A stretch of 64,000 bases of DNA. Origin: Muribaculaceae bacterium. Lineage in GTDB: Bacteria; Bacteroidota; Bacteroidia; Bacteroidales; Muribaculaceae. Below, one piece after another: positions 35,339 through 45,620 of the stretch; the first letter of the stretch is position 1; each line of letters begins with the position of its first letter. The notes beneath the pieces are model-generated. The model had not been told where the DNA came from. It saw only the letters and a list, made by a program, of their open reading frames with translations, and searched no databases. The translations under genes and the position numbers were made by a program. The stretch is from NCBI GenBank assembly GCA_022509185.1, contig JAFLTS010000008.1, forward strand, positions 1 to 64,000, given 5' to 3'.

Positions 35339-35569
35339 TTAATCGGTTTTCACCCTATATACCTCTATACATGCATCCGGGCAAACCCAGGCGCACGAGC
35401 AGCATCCCGTGCAATTGTCGGGATGGTCCATGAATGCGTAATGGTAGCCACGGTCGTTCACTTCATTAGGTTGAAGTGCAAGGGTATCGGTTGGACACGC
35501 CACTACGCACAGATTGCATCCTTTGCACCGTGCGATATTGACTGTGACAGCTCCTTTAACTTTTGCCAT
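35339..35569 (-). CDS. ferredoxin-type delta subunit, two [4Fe-4S] clusters
   Basis: 76 aa. Two classical motifs, CKGCNLCVVACP (Cys15 onward) and CTGCCSCAWVCP, each bind one 4Fe-4S cluster. It is the first gene of the oxidoreductase operon and would relay electrons from the TPP subunit to free ferredoxin. The second motif has two adjacent Cys residues (CTGCCSC). No clear promoter box was found in the 88 bp upstream, so the operon might extend from the sirtuin gene. Confidence 0.93.
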   Translation of the reverse strand: MAKVKGAVTVNIARCKGCNLCVVACPTDTLALQPNEVNDRGYHYAFMDHPDNCTGCCSCAWVCPDACIEVYRVKTD

Positions 35570-35657
35570 AGTATTATATTTAAGGTTTTAGTTTTTGAGT
35601 CTTTTTCTTTTGGAAACTTTGATCTAATTTATGGAAGATACAACTTTCCTGACAATA

Positions 35658-36377
35658 TTATGAATCTGTTTCCTTATTTTTATTTTCAAGAATGTCTTTG
35701 AGGATTTTCATACCTTCCGTTGCCTTTGCTTTAATTATGTGCACTTGAGGCTCCATTATCGTTATATCGGCCGGATTGGGGTCTATGTAATAAATGGGAA
35801 TACCGGGTCTTACATAATGTAGCAGGCCGGCGGCAGGATATACATTGAGAGATGTGCCGATTACGACAAATATGTCGGCTTCATGCACCCACTCTACTGC
35901 TGTTTCCATATTGGGGACCGCTTCCTGAAAGAAAACGATATGAGGACGCATAGTATCCCCGTTTTCCCCTTTTGTTTCAGGGCTCGTTTCCAGATGCTCC
36001 AGATCAAGCTTTTCTACATATTCCGGGTGGGATACTGAACGGATTTTCATCAATTCCCCATGAAGATGTAAAATCTTGGACGAACCGGCACGCTCATGTA
36101 AATCATCTACATTCTGGGTGATAACATATACATCGTAATCTTTTTCAAGCTCGGCCAGAATTTTATGAGCATCGTTTGGAAATTTAGTGATCAGGTCTTT
36201 TCTGCGTGCATTATAGAAGTCGTGCACGAGACGTGGATTTTTACGAAATCCGTCGGCCGAACACACTTCCATCACGGGATAGTTTTCCCATAATCCTCCG
36301 GCGTCTCTGAAAGTCGATATACCGCTTTCTGCACTTATTCCTGCACCTGAAGAGATCACTAATTTTGGTTTTCCCAT
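35658..36377 (-). CDS. Sir2 family NAD-dependent protein deacylase (zinc-cysteine-less)
   Basis: 239 aa. The NAD-binding motifs are GAGISAESGISTFRD (11-25) and TQNVDDLHERAG (87-98), the catalytic base is His106 (LHLHGEL), and GTSLNVYPAAGL follows. The segment after LHGEL, where sirtuins carry two Cys pairs for zinc, reads MKIRSVSHPEYVEK and has no cysteine through PHIVFF. It is a small class III/U-like sirtuin. Removal of acetyl or other acyl groups from lysine is inferred from the family. It lies upstream of the 2-oxoacid oxidoreductase operon. Confidence 0.92.
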   Translation of the reverse strand: MGKPKLVISSGAGISAESGISTFRDAGGLWENYPVMEVCSADGFRKNPRLVHDFYNARRKDLITKFPNDAHKILAELEKDYDVYVITQNVDDLHERAGSSKILHLHGELMKIRSVSHPEYVEKLDLEHLETSPETKGENGDTMRPHIVFFQEAVPNMETAVEWVHEADIFVVIGTSLNVYPAAGLLHYVRPGIPIYYIDPNPADITIMEPQVHIIKAKATEGMKILKDILENKNKETDS

Positions 36378-36572
36378 GATATTATTCCTTTTCTGCGAAT
36401 ATAATAAATTTTATGGTTATCAACAAAAACATAAACTACATATCACGGGATTAATAAATCTTTGTAAAATTTCTTAAGACAAAGAAACCTGTAGATAAAT
36501 TTTTAAGATTGTTTTCTCTTTAAATTTAATAGTGAGAGGGAAAATCACTAACTTTACAACCCAAAACTGAAA

Positions 36573-37496
36573 ATGGAAAAAAACGTCTCCTCGGCCACAC
36601 CGTATCATATTCCAGCTCTTTTGCCGCAGGCATTGTCTTTACTCGACATAAAGCCTGACGGCACATATATTGATGCCACTTTCGGAGGCGGCGGACATTC
36701 CCGTGCCATTCTTAAAGCTTTAGGAGAAAAGGGTCGTCTTTTTTCCTTTGACAGAGATCTTGATGCTTTAGTAAACCGTATTGACGATGAAAGATTTAAA
36801 TTTGTTCACGGGAACTTCCGGCATTTGACAAATTTCCTGCAGTATTATAAAGTTGACAAAGTTGACGGCATATTGGCTGATTTCGGTGTGAGTTTTCATC
36901 ATTTCGACACTCCTGAACGAGGATTCTCCTTTAGGCATGACGCTGCTTTAGATATGAGGATGAATCAGGAAGCCCCGGTAACTGCCGCTTCTCTTCTTGA
37001 AAAAGTAGATGAAAAAACTATTTTGGGAATGTTAAGAACATATGCTGACCTGAAGAAACCCATGTTGGTAGCCAAGGCAATAATGGCAGCCCGGGAATCA
37101 GCACCAATAACCACGACTCAACAACTGGCCGAGGCCGTGAAAGGTTCTTTAGATCCAAAACAAGAAAAAAAGGAGTTGGCTCAGGTGTTTCAAGCTCTGA
37201 GAATTGCCGTAAATCATGAAGCTGAAGACTTAATGCTTTTCCTGAACGCCACCTTAAAAGTGTTAAAACCGGGAGGACGTTTAGTGACACTCACTTATCA
37301 TTCTATGGAAGACAGAATGGTGAAAAACTTCATGAAGACGGGCAATATTGAAGGTAAAGAAGAAAAGGATTTCTATGGCAATCTTTCCACCCCTTGGAAA
37401 ACCCTTACCCGGAAACCCATTGAAGCCGATGAAAATGAAATTGAAGAAAATCCTCGTGCAAGAAGTGCAAGACTAAGGGCAGCAGAATTGAAATGA
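36573..37496 (+). CDS. rsmH: 16S rRNA (cytosine-1402-N4)-methyltransferase
   Basis: 307 aa. YHIPALLPQALSLL, then YIDATFGGGGHSRAIL (SAM site), DGILADFGVSFHHFDTPERGF and TYHSMEDRMVKNF are the full set of RsmH/MraW signatures. It methylates C1402 of 16S rRNA. It opens the dcw cluster, as in most bacteria, although mraZ is absent here. A weak TAACTTTA box sits at 36549-36556. Confidence 0.96.
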   Translation: MEKNVSSATPYHIPALLPQALSLLDIKPDGTYIDATFGGGGHSRAILKALGEKGRLFSFDRDLDALVNRIDDERFKFVHGNFRHLTNFLQYYKVDKVDGILADFGVSFHHFDTPERGFSFRHDAALDMRMNQEAPVTAASLLEKVDEKTILGMLRTYADLKKPMLVAKAIMAARESAPITTTQQLAEAVKGSLDPKQEKKELAQVFQALRIAVNHEAEDLMLFLNATLKVLKPGGRLVTLTYHSMEDRMVKNFMKTGNIEGKEEKDFYGNLSTPWKTLTRKPIEADENEIEENPRARSARLRAAELK

Positions 37497-37515
37497 ACAG
37501 CAATCTCTAATCCTA

Positions 37516-37905
37516 ATGACAGCAAAAATAAAGAACAAAGAAAAAAAAATCTCCGGAAAAAGGAAAAGGGGGCTGAAAGGTGTGCCGCGCGACCTTATGA
37601 ACGACATGCGTTATGGGCGAAGTCTTTCTTTGGAATTTTTCAGGCATAATGCATGGTTGCTCATGCTTTTTGTAGTGGCAATCCTGGCCCTGATGGGTCT
37701 TCGTTATAAAACGAAGACTAAAATGGAAGAAATTAAAAAACTAACCGTGGAGCTCCAAAGGGCTCAAAGCAGCAAGCTTCAGGAAAAGGCCGCGTATATG
37801 TCGCTTATACGTGAAGCGGAAATGAAAAAATTAGTGGATGAGAAAGGTCTGGGTCTCCAGTTTCAGGAATATCCACCTTACGAACTTATTATAGACGGAG
37901 ATTAA
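37516..37905 (+). CDS. FtsL-like cell division protein
   Basis: 129 aa. A basic cytosolic N-tail (KIKNKEKKISGKRKRG) leads to a helix at about 50-63 and then a coiled coil (KTKMEEIKKLTVELQRAQSS). The topology and its place between rsmH and ftsI fit FtsL, although sequence similarity is weak, as is normal for this family in Bacteroidetes. Confidence 0.85.
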   Translation: MTAKIKNKEKKISGKRKRGLKGVPRDLMNDMRYGRSLSLEFFRHNAWLLMLFVVAILALMGLRYKTKTKMEEIKKLTVELQRAQSSKLQEKAAYMSLIREAEMKKLVDEKGLGLQFQEYPPYELIIDGD

Positions 37906-37915
37906 ACCTACACTG

Positions 37916-40030
37916 ATGGCTACAAGACAGACAGTAAATTTAAGATATGCGATTGTCACCCTGCTTTTCGTTGCTTTCGGGGTAGCGCTCTCTGTAAAAT
38001 TGTTTCACACTACGGTAGTGGAGGCCCCGGCCTGGAATGAACGGGCTCGGAAAGATCTTTCAAAAACTTCAGTTATCCCACCGGAGCGTGGCAACCTCCT
38101 GGCTTCCAATGGTAATATCCTGGCATGCAACCTGAAGGTATATGACATAAAACTTGATCTTCGCCATAATAAAGTGATGGGTCAGAATCCGCTTCCCTGG
38201 GCAAAAATTGACAGCCTTGCCGACTCGCTTGACTATTATTATCCTCGTGCGGCTCACCTGCATCAACACCCGGATACTTTTGCAAAATATTCTTGGCATA
38301 CACGCCTGAAAAAAGAATTTGAAAAAGACCCCGGGCGAAGACCCAGAGCACTTCCTATTGCAAGAAAAAAGACTCTGGAAGATTTCGAGATGATCCGGAA
38401 TTTCCCATATTTGAAAGATTTTAAAGGTTCGGGATTTAGAATTCCCGTCTATAAGGAGGAACGAAATGTACGTATCTATCCTTATGGAAGAATGGCTTAT
38501 AGAAGTATAGGAAGAGTAAACGAGAATTCGAACACCGGAGAATTTCATGGTTATTCCGGCCTTGAGAAAGATCTTGATTCTCTGCTTTACGGAAAACCTG
38601 GAGAAGCAAAAAAAGTGGCGCTTACTTCGGGTCTTGGTAATTGGGTATCACAACCTGCAGTAAGAGGCTACGATATTCTTACCACTATTGATATTGATAT
38701 CCAAGACATGCTTGAGGAGGAACTCCTTAACATTTGCATGGACTCAAGAGCAGAATGGGGCACAGCAATTCTGATGGAAGTTGAAACCGGAGAAATTAAA
38801 GCTATTTCCAATATAGAACTTCTTGAAAATGGCACCTATGGTGAGGCCCTAAACCGTGCTGTTCTGCCATTTGAACCGGGGTCGGTGATGAAACCAATAT
38901 CTTTAATGATTGCATTTGAAGACGGACTGGTAAAAAGTGTAAACGACCAAGTTAACTGCAGCCCTTTCCAACGTACCTCCGACCCTCATGCGCCCACTAT
39001 AAAAAACATGAAGCAGGTTATCGAAATGTCTTCTAATACCGGTATTGCCCGAGTGATCTTCCGGGGATATGCCGAAAATCCTGCCTCTTTTCATGATCGG
39101 CTCACCTCTATAGGATTTTTCGAACCGATGCATAGTGGTATAGCAGGAGAATGTATTCCACGTATCCGTAAGCTCTTGCCTCAAGACTCCAGAGGCAATA
39201 ATATAACTATGACGGCCCGGCATCTTGACCTTGCCCGTCAGGCCTACGGATACAATACTGAGATACCTCCGATCTATACTCTTTCAGTCTATAACGCAAT
39301 AGCTAACGGCGGCCGATATGTGAGACCTCATTTAGTGAGATCACTTATATCGGAAGATGGGCGTGATTCTGTACTTCCAATCAGCTATATACGAGACAGG
39401 ATATGTTCGGAAGAAACAGCTGCGAAAGTTAGGGAATGTATTCATGAAGTTGTATGGGGCACTTCCGGCACGGCACGTGCAGTGCAAGATAGCCGTGTGG
39501 AAGTGGCCGGTAAAACCGGGACCGCCTACCCTGTGGAAAACGGACAGTATAATACATCTAAAAGAAGATATGCTTTTGCAGGTTTCTTCCCATACAACAA
39601 TCCCAAATATTCCTGCATGGCCTTAGTGTTAGGCCCTTCAGGCACAAGTGCCAACCGCACATCCGGTCAAGTGGTGAAGAACATTGCTTTAAAGATGTTT
39701 GCCAGGGGTATGCTGAATAATAAATCCACTTACTCTTCTCAACGCAATAACGGTGTGCCCGTGTTTATGGCATCAGAAAAATTAGAACCTAATGAGATTA
39801 GCAATCAGCTGGGGATATCCAATCATAAACGGGTGAAGACACCCGAATTGTCAGCGACAGGCACTGTTCCTGATGTGAGAGGTCTTGATGCTCCAACTGC
39901 AGTGAAATTGCTTGAACAAAGGGGCATCGATGTGTCTTTGAAAGGCACAGGACGTGTAGTTGCACAATCTTTGCCCGAAGGAAGTGAAGTGAAACCCGGA
40001 ACCTCAATCACCTTAAGTCTGAAAATATGA
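37916..40030 (+). CDS. ftsI: peptidoglycan D,D-transpeptidase FtsI (PBP3) with PASTA domain
   Basis: 704 aa. One N-terminal membrane helix (10-30), a dimerisation domain with PPERGNLLASNG, then the transpeptidase with SVMK (Ser323-Lys326), SSN (372-374) and KTG (533-535). A single PASTA domain covers about 647-704 (VPDVRGLDAPTAVKLLEQRG). It cross-links septal peptidoglycan. Its stop overlaps murE by 4 nt (ATGA). Confidence 0.96.
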   Translation: MATRQTVNLRYAIVTLLFVAFGVALSVKLFHTTVVEAPAWNERARKDLSKTSVIPPERGNLLASNGNILACNLKVYDIKLDLRHNKVMGQNPLPWAKIDSLADSLDYYYPRAAHLHQHPDTFAKYSWHTRLKKEFEKDPGRRPRALPIARKKTLEDFEMIRNFPYLKDFKGSGFRIPVYKEERNVRIYPYGRMAYRSIGRVNENSNTGEFHGYSGLEKDLDSLLYGKPGEAKKVALTSGLGNWVSQPAVRGYDILTTIDIDIQDMLEEELLNICMDSRAEWGTAILMEVETGEIKAISNIELLENGTYGEALNRAVLPFEPGSVMKPISLMIAFEDGLVKSVNDQVNCSPFQRTSDPHAPTIKNMKQVIEMSSNTGIARVIFRGYAENPASFHDRLTSIGFFEPMHSGIAGECIPRIRKLLPQDSRGNNITMTARHLDLARQAYGYNTEIPPIYTLSVYNAIANGGRYVRPHLVRSLISEDGRDSVLPISYIRDRICSEETAAKVRECIHEVVWGTSGTARAVQDSRVEVAGKTGTAYPVENGQYNTSKRRYAFAGFFPYNNPKYSCMALVLGPSGTSANRTSGQVVKNIALKMFARGMLNNKSTYSSQRNNGVPVFMASEKLEPNEISNQLGISNHKRVKTPELSATGTVPDVRGLDAPTAVKLLEQRGIDVSLKGTGRVVAQSLPEGSEVKPGTSITLSLKI

Positions 40031-41490
40031 CCACCAAACTCAACAAATTGCTGAGCGAACTTGAAGTGCTCGAAATTATAGGAGAAACCGATAAAAATAT
40101 AAGTTCTTTGGAAAGTGACTCACGAAAGGCTGAAAAAGACGGCGTTTTCGTTGCGGTAAAGGGTGTAACAACCGATGGACATAAATATATCCCAATGGTG
40201 ACAAGTGCAAACGTTGCAGCCGTTGTTTGTGAGGAGATGCCATCTACGCTGGATAAAGGAGTAACTTATATACGTGTGGCAGATTCTGCAAAAGCATTGG
40301 GTATTCTTGCCTCTGCATGGTTCGGCCATCCTTCACGCCATCTGACCTTGGTAGGAGTGACCGGCACAAATGGGAAAACCACTACTGCTACACTTCTTTA
40401 TGAAATGGCCATATTGCAAGGTTATAAAGCCGGCCTCCTTTCCACTGTATGTAATTACATCGGGGATAGAAAAGTGCCTTCCACTCATACCACCCCTGAT
40501 CCTATATCACTTAATTCTTTGCTGGCTCAAATGGTGGAAGAAGGATGCGACTATGCCTTTATGGAAGTTTCATCCCACTCTACGGCCCAGCAACGTGTGG
40601 CAGGGTTGAATTTCTCAGGAGCAATCTTCACTAATATCACACGAGACCATCTGGACTATCACGGCACAGTAGAAAATTATATGAAAGCCAAGAAAGCATT
40701 CTTTGATATGCTTGGCTCGGATGCTTTCGCCCTTATCAATGAAGATGACAAGTCAGGTCGGTTTATGGTGCAAAATACTAAGGCCAAAGTCTATACATAT
40801 TCCTTACGTTCGGACGCGGATTTCAGGGGGAGAGTACTTGAGACACGACTCGACGGCACATTGTTGTCACTAAATGGTCATGAGGTAGAAGTGATGTTTA
40901 CGGGAAGATTCAACGCCTATAACCTGACAGGTGTATATGGAGCTTCCATACTTTGTGGATTTGATCCGCAAGAAGTTTTGGTAAACATGAGTCGTCTTAT
41001 ACCGGTGGCCGGACGATTCCAGCCATTTTTATCTCCGGATGGTGTAGCAGCTATTGTAGATTATGCTCATACTCCAGATGCCTTGATTAATGTGCTTGAC
41101 ACTATAAGGGATATAGTAGGAGCTAACGGAAAGATCATCACTGTAGTGGGAGCCGGAGGTAACAGAGATACCGGAAAACGTCCCTTAATGGCGCAGGAAG
41201 CAGCTTGCCGGAGTGACCTTCTAATTCTAACAAGCGATAATCCGCGTTTTGAAGATCCGGAAGAGATTATAGAAGAAATGAGTTCCGGTCTTAGCAGGGA
41301 TGATTTAAAACGTACGGAAAAAATTACAGATCGCCGTGAAGCTATCAAGCGGGCTATAGAAATAGCGACACCGGGCACTGTAGTGTTAGTGGCAGGGAAA
41401 GGACACGAATCTTATCAGGAGACAAATGGCATCCGCCATCATTTCGATGATGCCGAAGAAGTGCAAAAAGCTCTCAAATCAAAGAAATAG
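40027..41490 (+). CDS. murE: UDP-MurNAc-tripeptide synthetase MurE
   Basis: 487 aa. ATP site GTNGKTTT (113-120). DNPR at about 404-407 is the motif tied to meso-diaminopimelate, so this is the DAP-adding enzyme. The C-terminal GKGHESYQ is also typical. It makes UDP-MurNAc-Ala-Glu-mDAP. It is translationally coupled to ftsI. Confidence 0.96.
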   Translation: MTTKLNKLLSELEVLEIIGETDKNISSLESDSRKAEKDGVFVAVKGVTTDGHKYIPMVTSANVAAVVCEEMPSTLDKGVTYIRVADSAKALGILASAWFGHPSRHLTLVGVTGTNGKTTTATLLYEMAILQGYKAGLLSTVCNYIGDRKVPSTHTTPDPISLNSLLAQMVEEGCDYAFMEVSSHSTAQQRVAGLNFSGAIFTNITRDHLDYHGTVENYMKAKKAFFDMLGSDAFALINEDDKSGRFMVQNTKAKVYTYSLRSDADFRGRVLETRLDGTLLSLNGHEVEVMFTGRFNAYNLTGVYGASILCGFDPQEVLVNMSRLIPVAGRFQPFLSPDGVAAIVDYAHTPDALINVLDTIRDIVGANGKIITVVGAGGNRDTGKRPLMAQEAACRSDLLILTSDNPRFEDPEEIIEEMSSGLSRDDLKRTEKITDRREAIKRAIEIATPGTVVLVAGKGHESYQETNGIRHHFDDAEEVQKALKSKK

Positions 41491-41535
41491 ACCTACAACA
41501 GACTACTAAACTGTCAAATATAATAACAAGGGAAG

Positions 41536-42807
41536 GTGTTATATTATTTTTTCCAGACACTGAGGGAATACGATTTTCCGGGAGCACGATTGATGGATTA
41601 CATCACCTTTCGTGCCGGTTTCTCTTTCACACTGGCAATGTTGATAGCATTGGTGTTTGGGCGAACTATCATCACCAGGCTACAAAGAATGCAGGTAGGC
41701 GAAGTGATCCGTAATCTCGGACTTGAAGGTCAGATGAGTAAGAAGGGCACTCCTACCATGGGAGGAGTTATAATCATCATGGCCATTCTTATACCCTGTT
41801 TCCTATTAGGAAACCTTGGTAATATATACATGATCCTGATGATTATTGCTACATTGTGGATGGGGGCAATAGGATTTCTAGACGATTACAGAAAGTTGAA
41901 ATTCCACAATAAAGATGGTCTGCAGGGGAAGTATAAGGTTACCGGTCAGGTAGGACTTGGTCTTCTTGTGGGAATAACTATGTGGCTTTCTCCGGATATA
42001 GTGATGAGCGAAAATATGGAAATGGAAAGCCATAAGGGTTCAGACCTTATAGAAATAGTTCATTCAGGAACTGTAGAAAAGACTCCTCAAACCACCATTC
42101 CATTTTTTAAGAACAACAACTTTAATTATGAATGGGTCACCCAATGGATTTCAGATCGGAACGCCGCGCAGACCTTAGGTTGGATCGTTTTTGTATTCAT
42201 AGTGATTATTGTGGTGACAGCTGTGAGTAATGGAGCCAACCTCACTGATGGGTTGGATGGACTGTGTGCAGGCACTTCGGCAATAATCGGGGTGGCTTTG
42301 GCAATTATGGCTTATCTGGGGGGAAACATAATATATGCAGGATATCTCAACATTATGTACATTCCAGGTAGTGAGGAACTTGTGGTGTATGCAGGAGCCT
42401 TTATCGGAGCTCTTGTAGGTTTCCTTTGGTATAACGCCTTCCCGGCACAAGTATTCATGGGAGATACAGGCAGCCTTACCTTGGGTGGAATTCTTGCGGT
42501 GTTTGCAATCCTTATCCGTAAGGAACTCCTCATTCCTCTACTTTGTCTTGTATTTTTTATGGAAGACTTATCTGTGATGTTGCAGGTGGGCTATTTTAAA
42601 ATCACAAAAAGAAGATATGGAGAAGGAAGAAGAATTTTTAAGATGACTCCTCTTCACCATCATTTTCAAAAAGCCGGCGACCCTAATATTCAAAGTGTGA
42701 TTAATTTCCCGGCCGCACCTATTCCTGAATCAAAGATAGTAGTAAGGTTCTGGATAGTAGGGATCTTGTTGGCTACTCTCACCTTCGTGACTCTTAAAGT
42801 AAGGTAA
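41536..42807 (+). CDS. mraY: phospho-N-acetylmuramoyl-pentapeptide transferase
   Basis: 423 aa with about ten membrane helices. Asp116-Asp117 (GFLDDYRKLK), NGANLTDGLDGL, GDTGSLTLGG and the C-terminal TPLHHHFQKAG are MraY signatures. It forms lipid I at the inner membrane. It starts with GTG (41536) directly after a GGGAAG sequence; the family start (LYYFFQTL) supports this rare start. An extra loop near 160-205, typical of Bacteroidetes MraY, is present. Confidence 0.95.
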   Translation: MLYYFFQTLREYDFPGARLMDYITFRAGFSFTLAMLIALVFGRTIITRLQRMQVGEVIRNLGLEGQMSKKGTPTMGGVIIIMAILIPCFLLGNLGNIYMILMIIATLWMGAIGFLDDYRKLKFHNKDGLQGKYKVTGQVGLGLLVGITMWLSPDIVMSENMEMESHKGSDLIEIVHSGTVEKTPQTTIPFFKNNNFNYEWVTQWISDRNAAQTLGWIVFVFIVIIVVTAVSNGANLTDGLDGLCAGTSAIIGVALAIMAYLGGNIIYAGYLNIMYIPGSEELVVYAGAFIGALVGFLWYNAFPAQVFMGDTGSLTLGGILAVFAILIRKELLIPLLCLVFFMEDLSVMLQVGYFKITKRRYGEGRRIFKMTPLHHHFQKAGDPNIQSVINFPAAPIPESKIVVRFWIVGILLATLTFVTLKVR

Positions 42808-42846
42808 TACTCAGGGAGAACTGTTTAATTAGAAAACCAAACAGAT

Positions 42847-44199
42847 ATGGAAGATATTAAAGGCAGATTGGTTGTTTTAGGAGGCGGTGAAAGCGGTGTA
42901 GGAGCAGCCGTGCTCGGCAAAGATAAAGGACTTGATGTTTTTTTATCAGATTATGGTAGGCTCGATTCCGGCTACAAATCTATCCTTGAAAAGGAAAATA
43001 TAGATTTTGAAGAAGGCTCTCATACTGAAGAAAAAATACTGAATGCCGACATAGTAGTGAAAAGTCCCGGTATTCCTCCATCTGTTGCAATAGTAAAAAA
43101 ATTAATTGAGAAAGGTATTCCAGTGGTTTCAGAAATTGAATTTGCAGCTTATTTTACAAATTCAAAAATGGTCTGCATCACCGGATCCAATGGTAAAACC
43201 ACCACCACCCTACTTACCTACCACATACTTAAAAAAGCCGGAATGGATGTTGGCTTGGCCGGGAATGTCGGTAATAGTCTTGCTCTGCAGGTAGCCCGAG
43301 AACCTCATGAAATTTATGTAATAGAACTCTCGAGCTTCCAATTGGAAAATATGTATAAGTTCAAGGCTAATATTGCTGTTATAATGAACATTACACCCGA
43401 TCATCTGGACAGATATGATCATAAAATGGAAAATTATGCAGCAGCAAAATTCCGTATTCTCCAAAATCAGACTAAAGATGATTTCTTTATTTATTGGCAA
43501 AATGATCCTTTGATTCTAAAGCAAATAAGGGAAGTTCAAGGAGAAGCTTACCGACTCCCATTCGGATTAGATAAAGAAGATGATACGGCTGCTTACCTTG
43601 AAAACGGAATAGTGAAATTCAACACCCCTATGGAAGTATGGGAAATACCGAGAGATAAGATATCTTTGCCCGGAATGCACAATCTTTACAATTCAATGGC
43701 TGCAGGTCTCTCGGCCTCTGCTTTGAACATAAAAAAAGATTTTATAAGGGAAGCTCTTGAGGATTTTGAGGCAGTAGAACACCGCCTTGAATATGTAGCT
43801 ACAAAAAAAGGAGTAAGATATGTCAATGATTCTAAAGCTACCAATGTAAACTCTACTTGGTATGCTCTGGAAAGTATGAATTCACCCGTCGTTCTCATTC
43901 TGGGAGGAAAAGATAAGGGTAATGATTATTCCGAAATAGAATCTCTTGTAAAAGAAAAAGTGAAAGCTATCGTTTGTATGGGCTTGCATAATGAAAAAAT
44001 AATTGATTTTTTTCAAGGGAAAGTAAATGAAATAGCCGACACTCATTCTTTAGAAGAAGCAATAAGAGCATGTAAGAACCTTGCAAAAGAGGGAGATACT
44101 GTGCTTTTATCTCCTTGTTGCGCAAGTTTTGATCTCTTCAAAAGCTACGAAGACCGGGGTAACCAATTCAAAAAAGCTGTGAAATCATTGAAAGATTGA
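42847..44199 (+). CDS. murD: UDP-N-acetylmuramoylalanine--D-glutamate ligase
   Basis: 450 aa. LGGGESGVGA at the N-terminus, ATP site GSNGKTTTT (113-121), HRLEYVATKKGVRYVNDSKATN and LLSPCCASFDLFKSYEDRG at the C-terminus are MurD hallmarks. It adds D-Glu to UDP-MurNAc-L-Ala. Confidence 0.96.
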   Translation: MEDIKGRLVVLGGGESGVGAAVLGKDKGLDVFLSDYGRLDSGYKSILEKENIDFEEGSHTEEKILNADIVVKSPGIPPSVAIVKKLIEKGIPVVSEIEFAAYFTNSKMVCITGSNGKTTTTLLTYHILKKAGMDVGLAGNVGNSLALQVAREPHEIYVIELSSFQLENMYKFKANIAVIMNITPDHLDRYDHKMENYAAAKFRILQNQTKDDFFIYWQNDPLILKQIREVQGEAYRLPFGLDKEDDTAAYLENGIVKFNTPMEVWEIPRDKISLPGMHNLYNSMAAGLSASALNIKKDFIREALEDFEAVEHRLEYVATKKGVRYVNDSKATNVNSTWYALESMNSPVVLILGGKDKGNDYSEIESLVKEKVKAIVCMGLHNEKIIDFFQGKVNEIADTHSLEEAIRACKNLAKEGDTVLLSPCCASFDLFKSYEDRGNQFKKAVKSLKD

Positions 44200-44282
44200 A
44201 TACATTAATCCGGAATTTACATTTTTACTCAAATTGAATATTTGTAAATAAAAACTACCACTTTACATATAACATCCTACAC

Positions 44283-45620
44283 ATGTCCGAATCCATAATT
44301 ATAAGAGAAACAATTGACGGACAGGAAATAAAGCCTGCCAAAAAGACAACGACCTCTAACACCTCAAAACCATTAAGGGCGGATCCTTATATCTGGGGTA
44401 TTTATATAGCCTTGTTGGTGATCTCAGTCATTGAGCTTTTTTCAGCTTCAAGTTCTGAAGTTTCCGCTTCCAATGTGTATATGCCCTTGATAAGACACGG
44501 AATGTTTTTAGTAATAGGTCTCGGTATAGTGTTAGTGATCCAGAATATTCATTATAAAAATATCAGCCGGGTGGCCATGTTAATGGCAGTTATTTCATTG
44601 GGCTTGCTTCTTTTTTCCAATTTTTTCGGAATAGAGATCAACGGGGCACAAAGAGCCATAAAAATCGCCGGGTTTACTATTCAGCCGGCCGAGATAGTGA
44701 AATATACCGTGGTGATTTTGTTAGCAAGAATCTTAGGTAGGGAACAACGGGGAGGCGGAATCTCCACTAAAGGAATGATATCGGCTGCAATAGTGGCTGT
44801 GGTATTTGCAGCATGTCTTTGGAAAAACGGACTCACCAATACTCTTCTACTCTTTATGGTGAGTGTGATTATGTTTCTGATTGGAGGTATGAAATGGAAG
44901 CAATTCTTTCTGGTTATGGCAATCTATAGTGTTTGTGGAGGAGCATTATATATGATAAAATACCAGGATGAAAAAGATGACGTATTCGACAAAGTAGGTC
45001 AGGTTGCGACAGTTGATTCACCTAAAGACCGTACAGAAACACATAAGGGAAGGATCTCACGTTTCCTGGCAGGAGTAAACCCCACCGACACCATAGATGA
45101 CTACAACAGACAGGTTATCTTTTCCAAAATAGCACAAGCCAATGGAGGGATATTGGGACAAGGACCCGGGAATTCACGGGAAAGTGCCCGTCTTCCTTTG
45201 GCCTTCTCCGACTATATTTATTCAATAATTGTGGAAGATACAGGACTTGTAGGAGGTATAACCCTCCTGATATTATATCTGATGCTTCTGGCGAGGGCCG
45301 GGAGAATAGCCTATAGATGTTCTCGTGCAATCCCGAGTTTTATGATTATGGGATGTGCGGTTCTGATTGTCTTGCAGGCATTAGTTCATATGGCCATAGT
45401 CACCGGCCTGTTTCCTGTGAGCGGCCAGCCCTTACCCTTGATTTCTAAAGGAGGAACTTCTGTGCTGGTGATGTCGTTAGCAATCGGCACCATGCTTTCC
45501 GTGAGCAGATTTGCTGTAACTACGGGAGATAAAAAACAGATAAAAGCAGAGCTCAAAGATTTGCCTGAAGATATGCGGGCTTTGAATTATTCCAATTACG
45601 AAAATGGATCTTCAAGATGA
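44283..45620 (+). CDS. ftsW: FtsW/RodA/SpoVE family septal peptidoglycan polymerase
   Basis: 445 aa with about ten membrane helices after a cytosolic tail of ~35 residues. IAGFTIQPAEIVKY and the C-terminal GLFPVSGQPLPLISKGGTSV are SEDS-family signatures. It polymerises lipid II at the septum with FtsI. The 83-bp gap before it is the longest inside the dcw cluster. It overlaps murG by 4 nt. Confidence 0.95.
   Translation: MSESIIIRETIDGQEIKPAKKTTTSNTSKPLRADPYIWGIYIALLVISVIELFSASSSEVSASNVYMPLIRHGMFLVIGLGIVLVIQNIHYKNISRVAMLMAVISLGLLLFSNFFGIEINGAQRAIKIAGFTIQPAEIVKYTVVILLARILGREQRGGGISTKGMISAAIVAVVFAACLWKNGLTNTLLLFMVSVIMFLIGGMKWKQFFLVMAIYSVCGGALYMIKYQDEKDDVFDKVGQVATVDSPKDRTETHKGRISRFLAGVNPTDTIDDYNRQVIFSKIAQANGGILGQGPGNSRESARLPLAFSDYIYSIIVEDTGLVGGITLLILYLMLLARAGRIAYRCSRAIPSFMIMGCAVLIVLQALVHMAIVTGLFPVSGQPLPLISKGGTSVLVMSLAIGTMLSVSRFAVTTGDKKQIKAELKDLPEDMRALNYSNYENGSSR

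Noticed and set aside
38069..38548. 159-aa open frame antisense to ftsI
   Set aside because: It lies opposite conserved FtsI sequence and overlaps other antisense frames, so it is a composition shadow.
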